A program made the position numbers and the translations under genes. From Gracilariopsis chorda (Eukaryota > Rhodophyta > Florideophyceae > Gracilariales > Gracilariaceae), in assembly GCA_003194525.1 (NCBI GenBank), contig NBIV01000051.1:298140-362139 (forward strand): a DNA stretch of 64,000 nucleotides, in the 5' to 3' direction. The notes under the pieces are model-generated. The model made no database searches, had not been told where the DNA came from, and was given only the letters and a program-made list of their open reading frames with translations. Position 1 is the first letter of the stretch. Each line of letters starts with the position of its first letter. This document shows, piece by piece, positions 56,687-64,000 of this stretch.

Positions 56687-56694
56687 TATATAAG
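56687..56694 (+). promoter_or_regulatory. TATA-like box for the antisense gene
   Basis: TATATAAG on the plus strand, about 190 bp before the first ATG (56883) of the antisense gene and outside the LTR. The same box is present in the second copy near 63452. Confidence 0.5.
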
Positions 56695-56882
56695 AAGCCA
56701 CCGCCGCCGCCGTCGAGGCGTGCGCTTGTCTCGGTAGCAACGCCAGTGAATAGCCCACTAGTTGAGTAACTAGGAGGGGCTTGGAGGCATTGCCGTGCAT
56801 CTCTTTGTGGATACCAAAGCGAAACAAGGGCGGCGTAGCGAAGCAGTGCGATAACCGAACAACAGAAGTAGGCAGAGCCAGA

Positions 56883-58181
56883 ATGAAACGCATGATAAAG
56901 AAACGGGGAGCATGGCACGATGCGCGACTCGGCGCGCTTGGAGAATCACGAAGTGTTCGAACGTTCATGGCCAAAGCTGCAGGAGACCACAGCGGGGTGG
57001 TGCTATATGAGCATGGTGACAATAGCCAGTCGAGGCTTACGTGTACACGATCGTCGGATGTGAAATGGGTCATGGAAGAAGTAATTAGGATTGCTAGACG
57101 GGACTGCAATGGACGTGAGCGGTACATGATGGAGCATTTGTGTGGCGACCATCGTCTGGTCAGAAGAGAAGAAATGAAGAAAATTGCAGGGAGTGCCATA
57201 ACCCAGTGGTGCTTCGAGCGGCCAGGAAAATACTTGCACCATGATCTTGCATTCCGCATGGGGTTGTATGAACAGGAGAAGAGTGCAGAAGAGTGGGGTG
57301 TGGACACGGTTATGTTCATCCCGCACAGTACGGTGCTGCGAACTTCAGTAGGTGTACAGCGAGTAGTTGGTCCCCGGTACTATGGTAGAAATCATGATGA
57401 ACCGCGTTATGGTTGGCATGAAGTGAACTTGTATACCCTTAGTGGAGTTGGACTGGTGAATGTATTGGCACATCAGGGTATTTGGAATGGGGGCATACCC
57501 TTCAGTACTGAGCACGATTACTTGACGGACTCCACCACAATACATCCCACCAATTGTGTGGATGCAGTTGAATGCCTTGACTACTACTGCGTCCGTAATC
57601 CGTTTGTGCCGATTCGGGTCTCTAGTTGCGGAGCGCGACCTGTGACTGAAGAATCAAAAAGGTTCGCACTTAAGGAGGAGCGTATGGAGATTTGCCGAAC
57701 AAGGGAACTATGCTTGCAGGCATCATTGGTTAGTGGAATTGCGAGGGCAATCGGTCACGAATACGCTCGGGAAGTGATGCTCAACGGAACGATCCCGGTC
57801 ATGATCTCATTTACCAGTGCAAGTAAATGGATCAACAACAACGCGAAAAGGGTGGCGCTGAACAGGGTATGCATCAGCAAGGAGCGGTCGGTAGACAGAA
57901 TTGGTTGGTTGTTAGGACAAACCGACGGGGTCTTCCTTGTTCGACTGCGAGGAAGGAATGTGGATCACGTTGTCTGTGTTGACGCGAAGTTGAGACAGAT
58001 CTTGGATGCTGTCGAACAATATCCGCTTCAGCTGAGCGAAGAATCGTTGAGGTGTTGTTTGGGAGATACCAATAATTTCGAGAAAGTACTCGAGATACGC
58101 ATGATAGTGGAGCGAATGGTCTCGCACCGGAAGAGTAGAAATGGTTCGTCGAAGCGAATGCGAAAGAGAGCTAGGAGCTAG
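56883..58181 (+). CDS. antisense gene carried by the retrotransposon, 432 aa
   Basis: An uninterrupted frame opposite in direction to gag-pol, between the pol stop (58207) and the 3' LTR. The first ATG is at 56883 (MKRMIKKRGAW); 56967 (MAKAAGDH) is a second choice. The product has a basic start, a Cys/His-rich middle (HPTNCVDAVECLDYYC) and, near the end, GQTDGVFLVRLRGRNVDHVVCVDA, where His-x-V-x-V-Asp resembles the His/Asp strand pair of papain-fold peptidases; I see no confirmed Cys nucleophile, so this is only a suggestion. A Lys/Arg-rich tail ends it. Its survival without stops next to a damaged pol suggests selection or very recent insertion. Antisense genes downstream of pol are known in some plant LTR elements, without homology to this one. 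Confidence 0.7.
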   Translation: MKRMIKKRGAWHDARLGALGESRSVRTFMAKAAGDHSGVVLYEHGDNSQSRLTCTRSSDVKWVMEEVIRIARRDCNGRERYMMEHLCGDHRLVRREEMKKIAGSAITQWCFERPGKYLHHDLAFRMGLYEQEKSAEEWGVDTVMFIPHSTVLRTSVGVQRVVGPRYYGRNHDEPRYGWHEVNLYTLSGVGLVNVLAHQGIWNGGIPFSTEHDYLTDSTTIHPTNCVDAVECLDYYCVRNPFVPIRVSSCGARPVTEESKRFALKEERMEICRTRELCLQASLVSGIARAIGHEYAREVMLNGTIPVMISFTSASKWINNNAKRVALNRVCISKERSVDRIGWLLGQTDGVFLVRLRGRNVDHVVCVDAKLRQILDAVEQYPLQLSEESLRCCLGDTNNFEKVLEIRMIVERMVSHRKSRNGSSKRMRKRARS

Positions 58182-58206
58182 CGATAGAACGTAGAAGAAA
58201 GACAAC

Positions 58207-61200
58207 CTAGGAAGCGTTGAGAAACTTTTGCAATGATTCCGGAATGAGTCCCTCCGTCATCGATTGGTTCAAGTACTTGAAGGCGTGAGGGTTGATCTTT
58301 GTCAATGCGTCAGCTAGGTTCAAGGGTCCCGGTATCCAAATCAACTTGTTGATCTCGTTCGATTCAAAAGAATCACGTAGTCGAGCGACCGTGGGTCTCA
58401 ATCGAAAGTCCTTTTGCTCGTGGAGAGTCGAAATGGTGGTGAAAAGACCATTTGAGTCGACCAGGAGTGTCAGACGAGGGCGTGGTCGATTCCCATTCAT
58501 TGACATAATGTAGGCAAGGGTTTCAGACATGTTTATTGCTCGATCAGCTGTGTACGCAGCTGCCAGGATTTCTGCGCCAGCCGATGAGAATGAAACACGG
58601 TTTTGCTTTGAGCTATGCCAATCGATGTGGTGGTGCACAATGCCATTCTTCGAGTCGAATATTACGCCAGTTAGCGAGCCGGTTTGTCCATACGATGACG
58701 TTCCAGAGGCTGCATCACTCAGGCTGAGTACTTGGAGAAGCTCAGGTTTGCTTTGAAGTGGTTCTTGCGGAGATTTGAAGTAAAGGTGAGGTTTCAGGGA
58801 ACGAATGTGTGTCAGGGCAGCGTTAAGTTGACGAATGTTTGACACTTTGAGTTTCGACACATATTGCTGCATCTTGCTAGCGACAAGAGAAGCTTGCGGG
58901 AGTATGCCATGTCCCAGGAAATTCAGTTTGCCAGTTAGTCTCTGATATTCCCCGATTTCCTGTAGCGTGCAAGGTTCATCGTTTTGTTTCTTGCGCGAAG
59001 GGGTGAGATCAATACGGGTAATTGAGCTCAGGAATTCATCCATGTTGATGGATACGGAGAAGTCTGGGTGTTGTCGAATGAAAAGACGATTGAACACGAT
59101 GTCTGACTCAGAGCTGAATCTTCCAACATCAAACTTCGCAGATATGGACTTCTGGAATTGTTGGATAGCTTCAGGCTCTCCAGCGAAGATCATGTCGTCG
59201 ACAACTTTGGCAAGGATAAGCGTGAGCTTACTTCTCTTCCACAGAAGAAAGAACTGAGGAACACCAGGAAGATCGACGAATCCCTGCTCAAAGAGCCAGT
59301 TCTCAACACAGAGTTGCCAAAGCCGGCCTGACTCTACGAGGCCGTAGGCTGTAGGCTGGGGCTAGGAGTTTCCATACCTCATCGACAAATTTCGTCCATC
59401 CTCGTGGAGGTTTCATGTAAATGTCCCTATTCAGTTTTCCAGCTTGAAGATATGCGGATTTTACATCAAGGGAGGCGAGAGTGAAATGAAACACTGTCGC
59501 AAGAGATAGAAGCAATCTAAGAGTAGGAAACTGGGCCGTTGAGGAATCAGAGCGCAAATCGTGCTTCTGCTTGTCTTTGTTACCATGAGGAACAAGACGA
59601 CACTTCAGTTTCAACTGGTTGCTTTCCCCATCGTGCTTGATTACGAAGAAGTGATGTGACGAAATCAAGTTGGCATTACGAGGAAGAGAGCGTATGGAAA
59701 CAGGTACATAGGCCTTCCGTTCGGCATATGACTTCTTTTCCTTTTCAATAGCCTCATCTAGCAACCAACGTGGGGCACATTGAAGTTTATGCTCCGACAA
59801 AGGTTCGTTGCCGAGACATTGATAGAGGTTTCGGAGTATTGTCTGTTTTGCGGAGGTCAAGGTCGTGGATTTAGGCACGGTGCTCTTGACTGAGGCGTAC
59901 TGACCAATATCCTTTGACGGGTGGTTGACTGGTGTGACCAGTGCGCTTTGAGCAAGGTAAGCAACGCTAGAGGGATGATCATTCCAATCGGCATAGTCGG
60001 ATTGGTTGAAGTCAGTGTCGAATGGAAAAAGAGTTGGTAGGTCATCTGACACTGTCACTAACTCGTTGTTTTGTGTGTTGTCAACGGGTGGTGAAATTGG
60101 ACTTTCCGAGGTTGGATTTGTGGCCCGGTCAAGGACAAGTTCATTCCATCCAAGTTCTATTTCTTCCACTTCGCGAAGTAGGTTAGACTTGGGTTGGAGG
60201 CGTAAGTCTTCATACGCTACCGTATGGCTGTATCCTTTGAGATTCTTTGTCGAGGATACGATTACATAGTGTTCACTCGCTTCCTTGACGAATCCGGAAT
60301 ACCATTTTCCTCGTTTGGTTCCCTTTTTGAAGAAGTACACAGGGGTGCTAGGTTTAAGGAGAGTTTGGTGGAGGCAGTTCACATTCCTCGAACGAATGAA
60401 GCGATGGAGAGCATGGCGAGCAGTTTTCTCGTAATATGCGGAGAGAAGCTGCTTGCTGACGGGGGTCTGATCGAGTCCTGACAATGCGGGACGGTATCCA
60501 CGCGCAAGTTCAAAACTTGACATGAATCTTGAGCCTGTGAGACTGTTCTTAAGAAAGACCGCTCGAGCGACAATCTCTTGATCAGAGTGAACTGGAAGTC
60601 CGTTAGCGGCAGCGAAGCCTCTTTCCTTAATGAGCTTTTGGGCAAAATATCGAATAGCTTCATGAGATGATTCTGCAATGCCTAACTTGTTGTGGCGTCG
60701 TGCAGGCCGAGGTTTGTATTGGATGTTGTGTGAGGCGCACATGGTTAAGAAGTCGCCCTTGAAGAACTCAGGGTCCGCTGATAGTTCAACGGGTGGTCCG
60801 TTGATGCTAATCCAGTGGGTATTGAGACACTTCGACGCTTCTTTCATTTTGCGTGAGAAACACAGGGCCGCTGCAGAAAAACCCGTTGCAGCGTCCTTCA
60901 TGTGTAAAATTGGAAGGTTTCCAAGTTCCGCGATGAACATGAAATCCAACTGCACATGTTCGTTGAACTCTTTCAACAACCGAGAAAACGAAACCTTGCG
61001 AGATGCAAGTGGCCTTCCTGTTGAGGCACAGGTCTTGCAAGATGAGTACGCCTCACTTAGCAGTGACTCCAAGGTTCTGGTTAGTACTCCTGCACGGCTA
61101 CAAATCCTTTTCATGTCCCTTGGATTGAAGTGTGTGTAGAGGTGGAAACGCTTCGCGAATCGTTCCTCATTTTCGATTAGTTTCTTGGCAGAGCGTCCTT

Positions 61201-61756
61201 TCCTGGGTTGAGCCAACATCGATCTTACGGAAGTTGTGCATGAAGGAACGAGCAGGATATGAATTCTTTTATTCAAGTCACTTCCTGTGTGGTAAGTTGG
61301 TATAACAACCGGGACAGAGTTCGAGACAGTTCCTGTTGGGGCTTTGATCTGGCTTTGTTCGCCGAGAATGTCGCATTGTGAAAGAACGTCAAGTCCAATG
61401 AGCAAAGGGCAGGTTCCTTCAACGACGTAGAAATGGATGGAAAACGAATTTTCTCTCTCATCACTGCTGTGGAGAGTCCATTTGGCGAACGTTGGTTTGG
61501 CATCTACACAGTCTTTGCCAAAACCATGGAGGAAAGGCGAGCAGTCAAGATCTTCCAGAACTATTTCTATCCCCATTGACGTGCAAAGTTGGGCAATAGA
61601 GTCGAGTCCACCAACACTTTTTGGACAACCAGGGTCGATAATGGGGTTCGGATCAGTTGAAAAGCTTATGATGTCCGAATTGGCTCCTTCCCCCGCAGTT
61701 AAAGATGACTGCGTTGAGAGGGGTTGGAGCCCTGACGAAAAGACTTGTCGTTGGTG
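58207..61756 (-). pseudogene. pol: copia-type pol (protease-integrase-reverse transcriptase-RNase H), one frameshift
   Basis: The frame opens at 61756, overlaps the end of gag by about 58 bases in the -1 frame, and runs to 59303; after a one-base shift it continues to the stop at 58207. Protease: IIDPGCPKSVGG (about 61640-61605), with D-P-G where D-S/T-G is usual. Integrase: H-x3-H...C-x2-C finger (about 61145-61030), then the DDE core with VQLDF, SADPEFF and NKLGIAESSHE. Reverse transcriptase: LDVKSAYLQAG and, after the shift, VVDD. RNase H: DAASG, then SSAGAEILAA and IPGPLNLADALTK. The shift is caused by a perfect 7-bp tandem duplication (GTAGGCT at 59344-59350 and 59351-59357 on the plus strand) inside the polymerase. 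The rest is intact, so this is a recent single lesion or an assembly error. Confidence 0.88.
59344..59357. repeat. 7-bp tandem duplication breaking pol
   Basis: Two adjacent copies of GTAGGCT. The extra seven bases shift the frame by one and end the first pol frame at 59303, while the other frame carries the expected reverse transcriptase sequence onward. Confidence 0.85.
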
Positions 61757-62952
61757 TCAGGTGGCTTTTGATGAGCGTATTTTTCCTTTCGAAGACGTTT
61801 GGTCTGGAAACTCGGTTCTTTGCATTGCGAGTCGCCTCTGATGTGGTCCCTCTTCCCACAATCGTAGCAGTACGTATCCTTGATGTCCGTTCTGCGCTTC
61901 TTGTTCGAACCTTGTTTACCTTTCGACAAGCGATTACGAGAACTGAGATCGGATGGTCTGCGAGACGAGGCTGAACCAGGGTTATCGGAATGCTTTTGGA
62001 AGGCAGCGAGAGCTCTTTGGATACGGTTCTCAACCAGGATGTCGACGCGCTGAGTAGCAATGTTCTCGATGTCGTTCTTGGTGTACTGCTTTTCCATCTT
62101 CTTCGAAGTGAAAGCAAGGTTTCGTATCACCGTGACTGCGTCATCGAGATTCAAGCGACGTCGAGGAGTTGTCGAGAACATATCGTCGCTAGTATGCGTT
62201 TCGTTGCTTCCAGTTTTAAGATGATCGATCTGCTCCCTGTTCGAGTCCAGGAGTTGACTAACACCTTGTACCATGTCAGTAGCTTTGCGACGAACGGTAT
62301 TAGCGTTGTCGGTAGGCTGTGGTCCTGTTTCGTCATTTTCCACAAGATCGGATAACCTATCGAACATTTGGAGCAGAGCCTGATGCGTTGAGGAGTTGAT
62401 CGACATTTTAAGATCAGCGTCCACCTTTTTGCGAGATTCAGCTAAAGCAACCAACTGAAGAATCGCATTCGTCAATGTTTCTTCACTCAGCATGGCATTA
62501 TTGAGGAGTGTAATGGCCAATACTTCGCTAACCTGTGACGAAGTCGAGACACCCACATGCATCAAATGATCGGCAGTAAGACTTCGGAAACGAGCGACGA
62601 AAGCCTTCAAATCTTCACTACGGCGACGCTTGCACTGCATGACCTGTGTAAAAGAGGTGATGAGGCGAGTGACTACTGCAATAGGAGGGTCGACAGCAAT
62701 CAGCTGAACGATTTCCTTGACAGCCTGAAGTTGATCATCTTGTTTGTAATCGATGAGCTTACTTCTTTTTGCTTCGTCAACAACACGTTTCTGCTCTCTG
62801 GACAAACCGCGGTCGTATAGTTGGCGACCAATTGTAGCGTACACGGTTTTGTACATTTTGTCCTCTCCAAGGTTTGCAGCTGCCTGAATAGTTTCGACCC
62901 ATCGCGTAACATCCTTCCTGTACTCTTGGAAGTCGCCTTGCGGGTCAAACAT
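61699..62952 (-). CDS. gag: copia-type gag with zinc knuckle
   Basis: 417 residues from the ATG at 62952. The N-terminal two thirds are helical (for example YATIGRQLYDRGLSREQKR and QVMQCKRRRSEDLKAFVARF), as in capsid domains of copia gag. Near the C-terminus, CYDCGKRDHIRGDSQC is a CCHC knuckle with C-x2-C-x4-H-x6-C spacing instead of the usual last gap of four. Another open frame from 63134 to about 62960 precedes it in a different phase and may be a leader or part of an upstream start. Gag would package the element's RNA in virus-like particles. The last 58 bases overlap pol. Confidence 0.85.
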   Translation of the reverse strand: MFDPQGDFQEYRKDVTRWVETIQAAANLGEDKMYKTVYATIGRQLYDRGLSREQKRVVDEAKRSKLIDYKQDDQLQAVKEIVQLIAVDPPIAVVTRLITSFTQVMQCKRRRSEDLKAFVARFRSLTADHLMHVGVSTSSQVSEVLAITLLNNAMLSEETLTNAILQLVALAESRKKVDADLKMSINSSTHQALLQMFDRLSDLVENDETGPQPTDNANTVRRKATDMVQGVSQLLDSNREQIDHLKTGSNETHTSDDMFSTTPRRRLNLDDAVTVIRNLAFTSKKMEKQYTKNDIENIATQRVDILVENRIQRALAAFQKHSDNPGSASSRRPSDLSSRNRLSKGKQGSNKKRRTDIKDTYCYDCGKRDHIRGDSQCKEPSFQTKRLRKEKYAHQKPPDTNDKSFRQGSNPSQRSHL

Positions 62953-63091
62953 TGGCGGGTCGCTGGGAGCGAGCGACTTTGGAGTGTTGGAGCTGGGCCC
63001 ATAACTGGGGTAGAGTTGGACATGGTCGCGCTCGAGGACTTCTTCGTCAGCGCACAGAAAGGGGAACGAGGAGCGATTGAATCTCTTCTTG

Positions 63092-63271
63092 GGCTTCTTG
63101 CCTTCGCTTCCCCGGGCCGGTTGGTCCGGCCCAATTTATTGAGTAGTCCAAGCCAAAAATGCTCCGAGTATCCTCCTCAGCAGCGCGAGCAGCGCCCGAG
63201 CTCACTGAACTACATCTGGGTAGTGATAGTGATCTTAGTGATAGGACTGTCTAGTAGGACAGGCTGTTACA
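63092..63271 (-). repeat. 5' LTR of the copia element (shared with a second unit)
   Basis: Matches 56330-56509 with one substitution seen. It starts TGTAACAG at 63271 after the same polypurine tract. Because sequence on its far side equals the element's own 3' interior, this LTR would also serve as the 3' LTR of the next unit. Confidence 0.75.
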
Positions 63272-64000
63272 CCCCCCTCCTTTGTGCGGAACGGGGCAGA
63301 ACTTTGCGGACAATAACGGACGGAACGATATGCAGTTCGCACACAAAAAAAACTTCTTAGTAGAACAAAGCGATTTGAAAACAGTTAGAACCGACAGGAA
63401 AATTTGAACAGCGGTCGGCTTTGACCGACACGGCGCGGTAGTGTGGACAATATATAAGAAGCCACCGCCGCCGCCGTCGAGGCGTGCGCTTGTCTCGGTA
63501 GCAACGCCAGTGAATAGCCCACTAGTTGAGTAACTAGGAGGGGCTTGGAGGCATTGCCGTGCATCTCTTTGTGGATACCAAAGCGAAACAAGGGCGGCGT
63601 AGCGAAGCAGTGCGATAACCGAACAACAGAAGTAGGCAGAGCCAGAATGAAACGCATGATAAAGAAACGGGGAGCATGGCACGATGCGCGGACTCGGCGC
63701 GCTTGGAGAATCCACGAAGTGTTCGAACGTTCATGGCCAAAGCTGCAGGAGACCACAGCGGGGTGGTGCTATATGAGCATGGTGACAATAGCCAGTCGAG
63801 GCTTACGTGTACACGATCGTCGGATGTGAAATGGGTCATGGAAGAAGTAATTAGGATTGCGAGACGGGACTGCAATGGACGTGAGCGGTACATGCTGGAG
63901 CATTTGTGTGGCGACCATCGTCTGGTCAGAAGAGAAGAAATGAAGAAAATTGCAGGGAGTGCCATAACCCAGTGGTGCTTCGAGCGGCCAGGAAAATACT
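63272..64000. mobile_element. 3' internal part of a second copia unit, cut by the window edge
   Basis: Matches 56510-57234, the element's region between the 3' LTR and the antisense gene plus that gene's first third. Single-base insertions (near 63380, 63389, 63690 and 63713 by comparison) distinguish it, and two of them break the antisense frame near its start, ending it at about 63829. A start at the internal ATG near 63732 would avoid both. Confidence 0.75.

Larger units (their letters stand above)
56307..63271 (-). mobile_element. Ty1/copia-type LTR retrotransposon, nearly complete
   Basis: The element reads on the minus strand: 5' LTR (63271-63092), gag, pol with protease, integrase, reverse transcriptase and RNase H in that order, an antisense gene, and a 3' LTR (56509 to about 56330 or 56307). 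Integrase before reverse transcriptase is the copia order. The minus-strand sequence AAAGGAGGGGGG just before TGTAACAG at 56509 is a polypurine tract abutting an LTR start. Total length is about 6.95 kb. By eye, the two shared blocks (56330-57234 and 63092-64000) differ at three substitutions and four one-base insertions over about 905 bp, so the copies are young. No target duplication can be assigned, because the right flank is another copy of the element's own sequence. Confidence 0.88.

Noticed and set aside
56330-57234. Reading the whole 905-bp repeat as one long LTR
   Set aside because: A polypurine tract followed by TGTAACAG lies inside it, which fits a short LTR plus shared interior better; kept as an alternative until the sequence past 64000 is known.

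Overview
The window is eukaryotic nuclear DNA. Three genes carry short GT-AG introns (67, 77 and 113 bp), most other genes look uninterrupted, and the protein set includes an RNA polymerase III subunit, a Costars protein, a PH-AGC kinase and a protein O-mannosyltransferase. Compact, nearly intronless genes in islands between decayed transposons, plus a plant-type GH35 galactosidase and a plant-like C2C2 finger, suggest a red alga. That assignment is inference; no ribosomal or organelle marker is present.

Layout. 1-7.6 kb is a decayed mobile-element cluster: a small terminal-inverted-repeat element, a broken gene joining a DNA amino-methyltransferase to a SET domain, a broken coiled-coil gene, and an opposite-strand reading frame. 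7.8-12.4 kb holds remnants of minus-strand coding sequence and a diverged inverted repeat. 14.3-20.9 kb is a large old inverted duplication of a membrane-protein pseudogene; each arm was later hit by a different LTR element, leaving a 1,060-bp and an 854-bp solo LTR with clean 5-bp target duplications. 21.3-26.8 kb is a small gene island (772-aa orphan, Cys-rich orphan, Costars/ABRACL, Pol III Rpc31-like). 27.4-28.5 kb has LINE and hAT fragments. 28.5-35.6 kb is almost empty apart from a small zinc-finger gene.

35.6-54.1 kb is the main gene island: ARM/patatin-like lipase (-), GH35 beta-galactosidase (-), BED-finger/alpha-beta-hydrolase fusion (+), GRAM protein (+), PH-AGC kinase (-), O-mannosyltransferase (+), a small membrane protein (-) and two paralogous four-TM proteins placed tail to tail. 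Several pairs are divergent and may share promoters. Two starts (42106 and 44707) are separated from their main frames by C homopolymers that seem one base short.

56.3-63.3 kb is a nearly intact Ty1/copia-type retrotransposon on the minus strand with short LTRs (about 180-200 bp), gag and pol in overlapping frames, one 7-bp duplication that breaks pol, and an extra 432-aa gene in antisense between pol and the 3' LTR, with its own TATA-like box. The sequence beyond its 5' LTR (63272-64000) matches the element's own 3' internal region, so the element probably sits in a tandem array that runs off the right edge.
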